Part shown: piece after piece, positions 45,042 through 54,123 of the stretch
Numbering within the stretch: the first letter of the stretch is position 1
How the letters are laid out: each line of letters starts with the position of its first letter
Source of the DNA: Terriglobia bacterium
GTDB taxonomy: Bacteria > Acidobacteriota > Terriglobia > Terriglobales > Acidobacteriaceae
Assembly: GCA_020072585.1 (NCBI GenBank)
Contig: JAIQGL010000013.1
Location: 1 to 64,000 of the forward strand
Reading direction: 5' to 3'
Length of the DNA: 64,000 bases
Notes under the pieces: generated by a model
The model's database searches: none
The model's input: the letters and a program-made list of their open reading frames with translations, nothing else
What the model was told of the DNA's origin: nothing
Translations under genes and position numbers: made by a program

Positions 45042-47609
45042 GTGTCGCAGAAAACCATCATTTTTGTCTCCGCTGTGACTCTGGCGCTGTTTGCGCCTGT
45101 TGCTGCCATTTCCCAGGCGGCAAACAGCCAATTCAAGGCGCAACTTGAGAAAGCCAGAACGCTGCGGGACGCAGGCTCTTCCGACGAAGCGCGCAAGATC
45201 TATGAGTCCGTGCTTACGCCGTTGCGCTCGCAGGGGCCAAGCCCGGAGATGGTGGACACTCTGAACAATCTGAGTGATATCGCGACCATGGCTGGGGAAT
45301 ATGAACGTGCCGTCGCTCTCTCTCGCGAGAGTGCCACAGCCTGCCGGACCATGCATGACAAAAATTGTGAAGCGCAGGCACATAGTGATGCCGGTCTGGC
45401 GCTCTCCAATGCGGGCAACTACGCGGAAGCGGCAACGGAACTCGATGTCGGCCTGAAGCTGACGGCGGAAACCGGAAACGCGCAAACGGCCGTGCTCATC
45501 CTCAACAATCTTGGAGTGGTTTACTACTATCAGGCAAAATATTCGGAAGCGCTGCGCACCTATGAGTCCGCTCTGCAATACGTGGAGAAGTCCGGAACGG
45601 AAGATTGGACGCCAACGTGGCGGCAGATCACGTTGCTGAATCTGGCAACGCTTTATCAGCGATTGGGGAACGACCAGCGCGCGATCGGAATCTACACTGA
45701 TATTCTTGCCCATCCCAAGGACCTCTCGCCGCGCGATGTCGGCCACATGGATGCCAATATGGGAGCTCTGTATCGCCGCCTGGGCGATCCTAAACAGGCG
45801 CTCCAATTCTACGGTTATGCCGACGAGTATTACGCGAAGGAAAAAGACACTGACGGCCAGCTGGCGGTGCTGAAAAACACCGGCATTGTGTTGGCGCTGG
45901 AACTTGGCCGGCTGCAGGATGCGCTCAAGACGTTTGATCGCGCCCGCGTGCTGGCTGAAAAAACAAAGAACCAGCGCGAGGTAATGCAGGCCATGTTGTA
46001 TCGCGGGGAGACGCTGTACCGCATGGACAGATTGTCGGAAGCGGAAAAAGAATTCGCCGCCGCGCTGGCTTCCGCCGAACAGCTTGGCACCGTGGAAGAG
46101 CAGTGGAAAGCGGTCAACGCCATGGGCAAGATCGCGCTCAAAAATGGCAGGCGTGACGCCGCGGAAGCCAGGTTCCGTGACGCCATCCAGCGGATTGAAA
46201 GCCTGCGTTCGCAACTGCAACTCTCACGGTTGAAGTCAGATTTTTTGGCCGACAAACGTGACGTCTACAACGCCCTGATCAAACTTCTTCTGGAACGCAA
46301 CGATGCCGCTGCTGCCTTTGAGTTCATGGAGCGCAGCCGCGCCCGCGTCTTTCAGGACCGCTTTTTTGGCGGCAAGCTCGCGCCTGACGCGCTTTCTCTC
46401 CACTCGATCCAGGCGCGTCTTGGTCCGCAGACCGCGCTCATTGAGTTCTGGGCCGGCGCCGACGGGCTGGCTGCCGTCTGGGTAACCAGCGAGTCAGCCG
46501 GCATCGCGCAAAGCCATTTTTCCGCCGCTGAGATGGATGCGCTCCAACAATTTGTCTCCGGCCTGCCTGACAATCTCAGCACTGACTGGCAGAAGGACTT
46601 TCAGAAAATCGGCGGCATGCTGCCGAAGAACGTCGCCCCTCTTGCACAGGACCGTTACTCACATGTACTGATCGTGCCTGACGGCTTTCTCAGCATGGTG
46701 CCATTCGAACTCGTGTCTACCGGCTCAGGGCAGCCGCTGCTTGAAAGCCGTGACGTTACCTATCTGCCCAGTGCCGTACTGCTCTTGCGTGGCGCACTCA
46801 AAAACGCTTCCGCCACCAGGTTTCCGTGGCAGCAACAGCTCGTTGGTTTTGGTGATCCCGCCGTGATTGGCAGCGGAGAGAGCTCGCTTACCACCGCTTC
46901 ACGCGGCAATATCGCCGGATCGCTGCCCGCTTCCGGCGAAGAAATCCGTATCATCGCCCGCATGAGCGCCGGCAGAACCAGGCTTTTTCTGGGGCCGGAA
47001 GACCGCAAGCGCAGCTTCTTTGAATCCGCGCGTTCGGGCGCTGCTCTGCTGCATGTGAGCACACACGCCGTGGCAGATATGGACGACCCTGAGCGCTCGC
47101 GTCTTCTTTTCTCTCCCGACGAGCCCGGCCAGCCCAACAACTATCTGTTTCTTAAAGAGCTGTACGATCTTGATCTTCGCGGCATGAGCCTGGCCACTCT
47201 CTCCGCCTGCGACACCGAACGCGGACGCCTCGTTCCAGGCGAAGGCATACAGGCTTTCAGCCGAGCCTTGCTTGCCGCTGGATCACGTTCCGCTCTTACC
47301 ACTTTATGGCGCGTTCCAGATCAGCAGACCTCAGAATTCATGCAGCATTTTTATTACTACCTGCTGAAGAAGCACAAACCCAAGTCTGAAGCGCTGCGCC
47401 TGACCAAGCTGGAATTCCTGCATTCCGGGACGGCGCTCAGCCATCCGCGCTACTGGGCCGCATTTGTCCTGAATGGCGATGGCTCCGAGCCCGTTCCCAG
47501 GTTCATTCCCTGGCAGCTTCTGGCGCTTCCTGTCCCGCTGATTATTCTTGCAGTGCTTCTCTATGCGCGAATGCGGCGAAGGAGAAAATCCTCTGCCGCA
47601 ATCGATTGA
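45042..47609 (+). CDS. Exported TPR-CHAT protease-like protein
   Basis: 855 residues. An N-terminal signal peptide (MSQKTIIFVSAVTLALFAPVAAISQ), about ten TPR repeats (60-400), a coiled linker, and a C-terminal CHAT caspase-like domain (about 530-820): the catalytic His is in HVSTHAV (His675) and the Cys in LSACDTERG (Cys723), then a membrane helix WQLLALPVPLIILAVLLYA and a basic tail. The layout puts the protease in the periplasm, anchored at the C-terminus. A GTG start is used. TPR-CHAT proteins act as regulated proteases; the substrate is unknown. It faces the ECF sigma/anti-sigma pair tail to tail. Confidence 0.85.
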   Translation: MSQKTIIFVSAVTLALFAPVAAISQAANSQFKAQLEKARTLRDAGSSDEARKIYESVLTPLRSQGPSPEMVDTLNNLSDIATMAGEYERAVALSRESATACRTMHDKNCEAQAHSDAGLALSNAGNYAEAATELDVGLKLTAETGNAQTAVLILNNLGVVYYYQAKYSEALRTYESALQYVEKSGTEDWTPTWRQITLLNLATLYQRLGNDQRAIGIYTDILAHPKDLSPRDVGHMDANMGALYRRLGDPKQALQFYGYADEYYAKEKDTDGQLAVLKNTGIVLALELGRLQDALKTFDRARVLAEKTKNQREVMQAMLYRGETLYRMDRLSEAEKEFAAALASAEQLGTVEEQWKAVNAMGKIALKNGRRDAAEARFRDAIQRIESLRSQLQLSRLKSDFLADKRDVYNALIKLLLERNDAAAAFEFMERSRARVFQDRFFGGKLAPDALSLHSIQARLGPQTALIEFWAGADGLAAVWVTSESAGIAQSHFSAAEMDALQQFVSGLPDNLSTDWQKDFQKIGGMLPKNVAPLAQDRYSHVLIVPDGFLSMVPFELVSTGSGQPLLESRDVTYLPSAVLLLRGALKNASATRFPWQQQLVGFGDPAVIGSGESSLTTASRGNIAGSLPASGEEIRIIARMSAGRTRLFLGPEDRKRSFFESARSGAALLHVSTHAVADMDDPERSRLLFSPDEPGQPNNYLFLKELYDLDLRGMSLATLSACDTERGRLVPGEGIQAFSRALLAAGSRSALTTLWRVPDQQTSEFMQHFYYYLLKKHKPKSEALRLTKLEFLHSGTALSHPRYWAAFVLNGDGSEPVPRFIPWQLLALPVPLIILAVLLYARMRRRRKSSAAID

Positions 47610-47638
47610 ATCTTTGTGTGTGCCTGACTTTCTTCGCT

Positions 47639-48376
47639 CTATTTCACTTTGAAGTTTTCCGCGTTCGAATGAGCAATCTCTTTTCCTGTTGCATCCAGTG
47701 CGGTTACCTTCCACTTGAGCGGCTTGCCCGGCAGTATCTGCGCCTTCATCGCCGATGTCAGCGGCAGAGTTATTTGCGTGGACTTCTCGCTGGCCAGCAC
47801 ACTTCCCAGCACGTCCGTCAGTTCAATTGAATAGCTACTGGCGTCTTTCACCGCTTCCCAGCGAAACTCTGCCGGCGTCTGGCTCATCTCGCCGATCGGA
47901 GCAACCAGTTTGACAACGTCACTACGGTAAATCTCCGGGCCGGTCGGGCCATGCAGTGAGGGATTATTTAAATTCCTGCCGTTGTAGAGTGAAACCGCCA
48001 GAATCAGCACCGCGGCCAGGGCCCCTGCTCCAGCCAGGTAAGGCATTTTGAACATGTTGCGCCAGAAGGATGGGCGGGCGGCTTTCTGCTGCGCCATTTG
48101 TTGCTGAACCGTTTTCTGTTGAACCTGTTTGCGCTCCAGCTGGGCCGCGATCCACGCCACCGCTGCGCCTTCCTCCGCTGAGGGGACAGACGCTTCAAAG
48201 CTCTTCAGCATGGAAAGCTCAGTCTGGCAGTGCGCGCAGCCGGCCAGATGAGCAGCGGCTTTTGCATCGGCTGAGCTGCTCTCCGTCATCCGCTCCAGCA
48301 CTTCCAGCGGGAGACATTCTTCCGTGGCGGAAGCGGCGGCTTGCCACATTTTTAGGTTTGATTTGTTATCGGCCAT
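47639..48376 (-). CDS. Zinc-finger anti-sigma factor-like membrane protein
   Basis: 245 residues. An N-terminal zinc-binding anti-sigma domain with HLAGCAHCQTELS (HxxxCxxC, about 44-51), a Gln-rich linker (KQVQQKTVQQQMAQQK), one membrane helix (about 113-131) and a periplasmic beta domain (FRWEAVKDASSYSIELTD). It is encoded 35 bases after the ECF sigma gene in the same operon and probably holds that sigma factor at the membrane. Confidence 0.85.
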   Translation of the reverse strand: MADNKSNLKMWQAAASATEECLPLEVLERMTESSSADAKAAAHLAGCAHCQTELSMLKSFEASVPSAEEGAAVAWIAAQLERKQVQQKTVQQQMAQQKAARPSFWRNMFKMPYLAGAGALAAVLILAVSLYNGRNLNNPSLHGPTGPEIYRSDVVKLVAPIGEMSQTPAEFRWEAVKDASSYSIELTDVLGSVLASEKSTQITLPLTSAMKAQILPGKPLKWKVTALDATGKEIAHSNAENFKVK

Positions 48377-48411
48377 GGTGTATCTCCCTCAAAACTTCTA
48401 GATGCAAACTC

Positions 48412-49170
48412 TCAGGCTCTCGCCTTCCAGCGTTTTGCTGCCCGGTCAAGCTTTCTCTTTGCGCTCACCAGATAAGCTTTTGCTCCGCTGGCGTTGTTCA
48501 GGTTGAGCATCCGCGTAATCACGTCCAGCGGCAGCTCTTCCGCAAAGTGCATGGTAAAGACCGCTTTTTCGGTTTCTTCCAGTGTTTCATTCATCATTTG
48601 GCGGGCAATGTCCGCCTGCTGTTTCCGCTCCACATGGGCCAGCGGACTGTCAGACGCCACGTCCGGCAGCGTCTCCATGAGCAACTCGTCTGTGTCCATT
48701 TGCGGGGCGCTCGCTCTGGACCGGACGGCATTGAGACAGTGGTTGCGGGTAATGGAATACAACCACGTGGAAAATTTGGATTGTCCTTTGAAGTAAGAGA
48801 GGTTCTGGTAGGCCTTAACGCAGATCTCCTGGGCCAAATCGGCTGCCGATTCACGGTCACCCGTCACCGACAGGCACCAGCGGGCCACTTTCACGTGATG
48901 GCGGCGGAAGAGCTCATTCAGGTACTGTTCGGCTGAAGCCTGGCCGGCTTCTGCCCTGTACCGGGCGATGAGCGCCTCATCCGTAAGGTCCTCCCAGCGC
49001 ATTTCCGGGATTATAGCAACTGCTTCTCCCTTACCGATTTGCGGCTGAGCGCTGCGGGCGGGCACCAACCTCAGTTGACTCACCGCGTCTCTTGGCTCCA
49101 TGGCACGGTTCGGGCTGGCTTCCGCCCCTGCCGGATACATTGAAGCCACCGTTGTCGATTGTGCTGCCAC
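48412..49170 (-). CDS. ECF-type RNA polymerase sigma factor
   Basis: 252 residues; the first 55 look like an unstructured extension, so an internal start such as the ATG at 49002 (MRWEDLTDEAL) is possible. Region 2: AADLAQEICVKAYQNLSYFKGQSKFSTWLYSITRNHCLNAVRSR; region 4: ELPLDVITRMLNLNNASGAKAYLVSAKRKLDRAAKRW. It pairs with the zinc-finger anti-sigma gene downstream. The convergent neighbour is the CHAT protease gene. Confidence 0.85.
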   Translation of the reverse strand: MAAQSTTVASMYPAGAEASPNRAMEPRDAVSQLRLVPARSAQPQIGKGEAVAIIPEMRWEDLTDEALIARYRAEAGQASAEQYLNELFRRHHVKVARWCLSVTGDRESAADLAQEICVKAYQNLSYFKGQSKFSTWLYSITRNHCLNAVRSRASAPQMDTDELLMETLPDVASDSPLAHVERKQQADIARQMMNETLEETEKAVFTMHFAEELPLDVITRMLNLNNASGAKAYLVSAKRKLDRAAKRWKARA

Positions 49171-49252
49171 TGGGCGATTGTCCTTTCCCCTTACACCAAC
49201 TGAGACAACCCTGAGTACCTGCCGGGAACAACTTTCTTGTTTTGCCCCTTTT

Positions 49253-50143
49253 TCACCTCCCTGCGTGGTGCTCCACGTCCTCGGGGACTATCAGGACCTC
49301 GCTCTGGCTGCTCTTCCGGGGCGCTTCGGAAGGTAGCGATACCGAACGGTTATCTGCCACCCCCTCCCCTGGCTCAACCCCGAAAAATATAGACTTAGCC
49401 GATTCAACCCCGGGGATGCCCTCCGCGTTCTGGGGTTCCAACCTGTCCTCGGTCCTTGATGCTGTACCTTTTTCCTGACTCTCTTCGTCGGCGATCTCAG
49501 CGTTCTCAGCGGTGAAATCCCCGGACGGTTCTTCCTCTGCGCTCCTCTGTGGTAGAGCTTTTGCTTCTGATGTCGGCGATGACGCGCGATTACGACGATC
49601 CCTTGGCGCTTTCGTCACCATCTCTGCATGGTTCGTGTCTCTGAAAGTTGTAAACCGGGCATTCACCATGGCTAGTTGCAGGCCGTAAAACATCAGTCCT
49701 GCTGTCTTTTCGCTGATTCGGCCCTCCGCCAGCCCGCGTAAAACGTCCATCAGCCACAGCATCACGGCATTCGCGTCTTCCAGCGGAGGCAGGTTCCATC
49801 GCCGTGGCCGTTTCTCCTCCATCAGCGTGTGGGCATAACACAGCTTGCCTTTGCGGACGCGCGGTGCCCCGCAACTCCTGCCGTCCGTGAACACATGCTC
49901 GCAGCGGGGCGCATGGTTGGCCTGCTCCAGCAGCGCCAGCTGTCGGCGGTGGAACTCTATCTTGAACTTCGGAAGGTCCCATTTAGGCGGAGCGCCAAGC
50001 TCCTTGCGTATCTCCTGCTCCATCTTAAAGCGGAGAGCATCCATATCGTCCCGGGTCAGGACCAGTGGTTGCTCATCTTCTTGGTTTGGATCTTCTTGAT
50101 CGTCTGGATCTTCTAGGTCTAAGTCTTGGACGTGCTCTGCCAT
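49253..50143 (-). CDS. Acidic hypothetical protein with a cysteine/histidine cluster
   Basis: 296 residues from the ATG at 50143; a longer in-frame start at 50254 is less likely. The N-terminus is very acidic (DLDLEDPDDQEDPNQEDEQP). A zinc-binding-like cluster follows: CEHVFTDGRSCGAPRVRKGKLCYAH, with C-x(n)-C...C-x2-H. Next come helical regions (LEDANAVMLWLMDVLRGLAEGRISEKTAGLMFYGLQLAMV), and the C-terminal third is low-complexity and is encoded partly by short repeats of TCAGCGTTC type (about 49480-49520), so it may be recently extended. Family function unknown; similar proteins are frequent in Acidobacteriota (recollection). Confidence 0.7.
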   Translation of the reverse strand: MAEHVQDLDLEDPDDQEDPNQEDEQPLVLTRDDMDALRFKMEQEIRKELGAPPKWDLPKFKIEFHRRQLALLEQANHAPRCEHVFTDGRSCGAPRVRKGKLCYAHTLMEEKRPRRWNLPPLEDANAVMLWLMDVLRGLAEGRISEKTAGLMFYGLQLAMVNARFTTFRDTNHAEMVTKAPRDRRNRASSPTSEAKALPQRSAEEEPSGDFTAENAEIADEESQEKGTASRTEDRLEPQNAEGIPGVESAKSIFFGVEPGEGVADNRSVSLPSEAPRKSSQSEVLIVPEDVEHHAGR

Positions 50144-50371
50144 GGCGTCATTCGCTTTCTCCGCCCGCGAAGAATGCAATGGCTCGGCACAGCAGCGCAA
50201 CCGGGTGGCCGGTCCATTGCACCGTTGTCTTGGGAAGGGGATAGTTGGCCTCAATGGGCGTCCTATTTATGGCGTATAATAAGCGAAAGCGAACAAAAAG
50301 TCAATGGGTTTAAGAACAAAAATTGGGCAATAATGTGCTTCGCGCGGTAAAAAGCCAAAGAACTCATCAAA

Positions 50372-51121
50372 ATGGTCGAAGCGTACTTTGACGAAAGCGG
50401 GTCGCATAATGGCTCTCCTGTCTTGTGCGTGGCTGGCTATGTTTTTGAAAAAGAATCGTGCGGCAAGCTTGATGCTTTATGGTCTGAAGTGTTGGACAAA
50501 TTTAAGTTGCCGTACTTCAGAATGTCCTCCTGTGCTCACGGAACAAAGCCCTTCGATGTATTGACTAAAGATCAGCGCATAGAAGTAGAGACCGAGATGA
50601 TAGGTCTCATTAAGAAGTTTGCGGCTTTCGGAATTGCCGTGACCATCGAGCAAAAAATGTTCGATGCGATCGTCCCCGAGCTACCAGAAATTGGAAGTGC
50701 GTACAGCTTCTGTGCGCACACTTGCCTGACGGCAGTAAAGTCATGGGCCAATGAAACTGGATATCACGGCGATATAGCCTATTTTTTCGAGAGCGGACAC
50801 AGCAGCCAATCTGAAGCAAATGACATCATGAACACGCTTTTCAAAAATACTAAAATGCGCTTGGAGCACAGATACGCTTCACACACTTTTGCAAACAAGG
50901 AAAAAATTAGGCCATTACAGGCGGCTGACCTTCTCGCATGGCAATGGCATACTGATCATAAGCGCAGAATGCGGGGAAATATCAGACCGAGACTAGATTG
51001 TCTTGCCCTTGTAGAAAATGAGAAACCGCCGCACAAGGCCATGCACTATAACGCTGCCCAATTGCGAGAACTGACAGGTAAGGCCCTCCGCAGAAGATAT
51101 CCATTGGTGTATCCGTGGTAG
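50372..51121 (+). CDS. DUF3800 domain protein
   Basis: 249 residues. DUF3800 begins at once with YFDESGSHNGSPVLCVAGYVF, and the C-terminal IRPLQAADLLAWQWHTDHKRR and the DIAYFFESGH segment are typical. The family has a predicted RNase H-like fold and is common near defence and mobile genes; enzymatic activity is not established. It is preceded by a TATAAT-like box at 50275-50280 without a good -35. Short plasmid-like island with the next two genes. Confidence 0.85.
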   Translation: MVEAYFDESGSHNGSPVLCVAGYVFEKESCGKLDALWSEVLDKFKLPYFRMSSCAHGTKPFDVLTKDQRIEVETEMIGLIKKFAAFGIAVTIEQKMFDAIVPELPEIGSAYSFCAHTCLTAVKSWANETGYHGDIAYFFESGHSSQSEANDIMNTLFKNTKMRLEHRYASHTFANKEKIRPLQAADLLAWQWHTDHKRRMRGNIRPRLDCLALVENEKPPHKAMHYNAAQLRELTGKALRRRYPLVYPW

Positions 51122-51126
51122 ATTTT

Positions 51127-51414
51127 CTAACGATGGCGCTTCTTTTCCTGGTTCGCCCTCATCCGGCTGTAATGGTTCCGGTCATCTAACTCGCGCTCGT
51201 TGACCTTGGAAATCACATAACAGTTGATCTTTGCTGCTATTTCCCTAATCGGGGTTTCCTGACTGTAAGCATAATCCTCGGCAAGAACGCCTATTGATTC
51301 CAGTTTGTAGAGCGAAGCCGTTATTTGCGCAAAGGAACGGTTGATCAAGCCCATTGTCTCGTAAACGTTGGCCTTGATTTCGTCAGCGTCGTCTCTGAAG
51401 TCCTCTGTGTCCAT
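51127..51414 (-). CDS. Small hypothetical protein
   Basis: 95 residues from the ATG at 51414 (AGGA 5 bases upstream); an upstream TTG would give a longer form. It is helical and acidic at the N-terminus (MDTEDFRDDADEIKANVYETMG) and basic at the C-terminus (NHYSRMRANQEKKRHR). No family is recognised. It is convergent with the DUF3800 gene, 5 bases between the ends. Confidence 0.55.
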   Translation of the reverse strand: MDTEDFRDDADEIKANVYETMGLINRSFAQITASLYKLESIGVLAEDYAYSQETPIREIAAKINCYVISKVNERELDDRNHYSRMRANQEKKRHR

Positions 51415-51573
51415 AGTGTCCTTTCGAGCGAACGCCATCCCGACAGGTCCGTATTTGGCGGCGCTGTCATCAGCGGCCAAATAGGACCGGAGGGATCTGC
51501 TCCGCTACAGCCATAAGAATCAATGTAGCGTGCACACTACACGTAGCCTGAATAATACATTCATCCTAAAGGG

Positions 51574-51789
51574 ATGGCAAATGACATTAGAAGGCAGTTC
51601 GGCGAGAGAATACGTAAGTTACGCAAGAAGCGTGGCTGGAAATTAATTGAACTGTCCGTTGAAACCGACCGTGGCCGGGTGTTTCTCTCCAATCTGGAGA
51701 ATGGAAAGCATGAGCCGAAGCTGGGAACGATCAAAAAGCTTGCGGATGCTTTTGGCATGACAATTTCGCAATTGATGAAGGGATTGTGA
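51574..51789 (+). CDS. XRE-family helix-turn-helix regulator
   Basis: 71 residues, essentially only a Cro/C1-type HTH domain: RIRKLRKKRGWKLIELSVETDRGRVFLSNLENGKHEPKLGTIKKLADAFGMTISQLMKGL. It probably represses itself or its divergent neighbour at 51127-51414. Such small XRE proteins often control defence or toxin-antitoxin operons; no toxin partner is recognised here. Confidence 0.85.
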   Translation: MANDIRRQFGERIRKLRKKRGWKLIELSVETDRGRVFLSNLENGKHEPKLGTIKKLADAFGMTISQLMKGL

Positions 51790-52116
51790 TGGGCGAGCGC
51801 TGGAGACGCAGAGGGTGTCGCCCCTAAGGCTCACCATATCTACACCTTGCACCGAGCGCATTTTTTGAGTCTCTTGCCATCACATGAGAATCTTATGGAC
51901 TGATACTTATGTTGCCAGCGACGATAAGTATTCTCTTGAACGGACTAAAGCGCCAGCACCTTCATCGCGTCGGTCCAGCTGAATTGGGCTTTGGCCCGGC
52001 CTAAAAACAATAAACCTGAAACACGCCGGCCTGTTTTTTCACTATTCATCAAGCAAAAGTGTCTATAGTAAATTGCAATCTGCAATCTCCGTGCTGCTAG
52101 GTTGAGGGAGGGGAAC
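51790..52116. other. Intergenic region
   Basis: 327 bases between the XRE gene and the TPM gene. No convincing open frame. A GGGCTTTGGCCCGG palindrome lies near 51986-52000, and a T-rich run follows GGCCTG at about 52034; either could be part of a weak terminator. A strong GGGAGGGG ribosome-binding site lies just before the next start. Confidence 0.4.
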
Positions 52117-53592
52117 ATGACCGCCAGGAAACTCGCTACGCTGCTAGTCCTGCTCTGTGTCACCGTCGGCGTCTTCGCGCAATCTGCCACCACCTATCCT
52201 GTGAAGAAGGGCGCGGTCAATGACTATGCCGGCAAGCTGGATCAAGCCCAGATCAATGAACTGACCGGCCTTATCCGGCACTATGAACGCGAGACCTCCA
52301 TTGAATTTGTGATCGTCATCGTGGACAACCTTGAAGGTATGGCCATTCGAGATTATGCCACCGGCCTTGGAGATTCCTGGCGCATCGGCAAGGCCGGACG
52401 GAACAACGGCATTGTGCTGTTGTGGGCCCCGAATTCGCGGTCTTATTCGTTCCGGGTCGCCAGCGGCTTGTCGGCGGACCTCAATAACGCCGACGCCAAT
52501 CTGATCACCCAGCAAAACCTGCTGCCTAACTTCAGACGCGGCGACTATTACGCCGGATTGAAGGAAACCGTTCTGGCGGCCATGGAACATCTTGGCAACA
52601 AGCCATGGGAAGAGCGCCTAAAGGCGCGTGAGCAGGCGCGCGCGCAGGCCGTAGAGCAAGAGATGCTTGATCGCAAGCGGCGTGCGGAAGAGGCGTGGCA
52701 GGCGGAAGTCCAGCGCCGCCAGCAGGAGGCCAGGCAGGCCGAAGACCGGGCAGAGGATGCCCGCGTTGGGCTGATTTTTCTGCTGGTGGCAGGGATAACC
52801 GTTCCGGCTGGAATTTTTATATACCGTTCGCAACGCCGCAAGGCCAAACTTGCGGAGATGGCAGAGGCCTCCACAGCCATTGCGAATGACCTTGCCACCG
52901 CGGAGAAGAATGCCCCGGAGCTCCGGCGGCTGCTGGATGATTTTGCCCAACAATCACCGGAGCAGGACATCAGCCAATTGCGCCAGAGCTTTGCCGGGCA
53001 GCAGGACCGGATTTTGAAAATCAAAGTGGATGCCCAGGTGGTGGACCTTACGAAACTTGAGTCCTATGACGAGATGGTGCGCGTCAGGGCCAACGCTGAA
53101 AGTGAAGCGCTGCTGCTGGACAACACAAAAGGCAGCATCGCTAAAATCAGGGCAGCCAAGGCGCAGAGCCAGGCACTGATGGATCAACTTTCCCGCGAAA
53201 GATTTGAAATCACTGACGTCCGCGATAGCTCCCGGACTGACGAAGTCAACCGGCTCCTGTTACAGAGCCGCCATGACTATGAGCAGGCCCGGCAGGGCAG
53301 CTCAATGTCCGTGGTGGACTGGCTGGTCATCAACCAGATGCTGAACAACTCACACAGCCAGATGCAGCAGGCAGTGCAGTGCTCGCAGGAAGCGCCGTAC
53401 GCTCCTTCGTTTTCCTCGCTCGATGATGATTCCAGCTCCAGCTCGAGCCGTCGTTATAGCTCAAGCAGTAGCCTCTTCGGCAGTAGCAGCAGCCCCAGCT
53501 CATCTTCGTCCAGCAGTAGTTTCAGCAGCAGTAGCAGCTCAGGCGGCGGTGGCGGCTTCAGCAGCGGAAGCGGATCGGATGGAAGTTACTGA
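52117..53592 (+). CDS. Exported TPM-domain (YgcG-like) membrane protein
   Basis: 491 residues from the ATG at 52117, with GGGAGGGG just upstream. Signal peptide (MTARKLATLLVLLCVTVGVFAQ), a TPM domain (about 30-165) with VNDYAGKLDQAQINELTGLI and FVIVIVDNLEGMAIRDYATGLGDSWRIGKAGRNNGIVLL, then a charged coiled-coil stretch (about 180-220), a membrane helix, a second coiled region, and a Ser-rich tail ending GGGGGFSSGSGSDGSY, typical of YgcG-like proteins. Probable membrane or envelope role; function unknown. Confidence 0.8.
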   Translation: MTARKLATLLVLLCVTVGVFAQSATTYPVKKGAVNDYAGKLDQAQINELTGLIRHYERETSIEFVIVIVDNLEGMAIRDYATGLGDSWRIGKAGRNNGIVLLWAPNSRSYSFRVASGLSADLNNADANLITQQNLLPNFRRGDYYAGLKETVLAAMEHLGNKPWEERLKAREQARAQAVEQEMLDRKRRAEEAWQAEVQRRQQEARQAEDRAEDARVGLIFLLVAGITVPAGIFIYRSQRRKAKLAEMAEASTAIANDLATAEKNAPELRRLLDDFAQQSPEQDISQLRQSFAGQQDRILKIKVDAQVVDLTKLESYDEMVRVRANAESEALLLDNTKGSIAKIRAAKAQSQALMDQLSRERFEITDVRDSSRTDEVNRLLLQSRHDYEQARQGSSMSVVDWLVINQMLNNSHSQMQQAVQCSQEAPYAPSFSSLDDDSSSSSSRRYSSSSSLFGSSSSPSSSSSSSSFSSSSSSGGGGGFSSGSGSDGSY

Positions 53593-53634
53593 CCACAATC
53601 CAACCCGCGTTGTCCGTATGAATCCGCGGTAAGG

Positions 53635-53668
53635 TTTTTTCTACGCGCCTTTTTTTTCTACGCGCCTT
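53635..53668. repeat. Two-unit direct repeat TTTTTTTCTACGCGCC
   Basis: Two adjacent copies of TTTTTT-CTACGCGCCTT occur just upstream of cdd (first at about 53635, second at about 53650). They may be a duplicated terminator-like or promoter element; nothing more can be said. Confidence 0.6.
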
Positions 53669-53705
53669 GAGGTGTTACTGTATCTAGTTCTACTTGGAGT
53701 GACTC

Positions 53706-54116
53706 ATGCCGCCAATTGCCCTTACTGACAAGGAGCGAGCCATGCTCCTGGGAACCGCCACCCAGGCAATGCAAAATGCCTATGCGCCTTACTCTAACTT
53801 TCACGTGGGCGCCGCTATCCTCACCTCTGATGGCCATCTCTTCACCGGATGCAACGTTGAGAACGCCTCTTACGGTCTGACCATCTGCGCCGAGCGCGCC
53901 GCCATTTTCAATGCCGTGCATCAGACGCAAGGAAAGCTTGTGCTGCGCGCCGTGGCCGTGGTCAATGGAAATGATGTGCCATGCTCTCCGTGCGGCGCTT
54001 GCCGGCAGGTGATTGCCGAATTTGGCGCGAATACGGCTGTCATCTTTCGCGGACAGAAAGACTACGTGGAGATGAGCATCTCTGATTTGCTGCCGGAAAC
54101 TTTCCGTTTAACCTGA
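53706..54116 (+). CDS. cdd: Cytidine deaminase
   Basis: 136 residues, the normal length. The zinc-binding active site is seen as ICAERAAIF (CAE) and PCSPCGACRQ (PCxxC). NVENASYG and FHVGAAI are also conserved. It deaminates cytidine and deoxycytidine to uridine forms. First of the salvage genes; pyrimidine-nucleoside phosphorylase follows 8 bases later, so they are co-transcribed. Confidence 0.95.
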   Translation: MPPIALTDKERAMLLGTATQAMQNAYAPYSNFHVGAAILTSDGHLFTGCNVENASYGLTICAERAAIFNAVHQTQGKLVLRAVAVVNGNDVPCSPCGACRQVIAEFGANTAVIFRGQKDYVEMSISDLLPETFRLT

Positions 54117-54123
54117 TCCGCAC

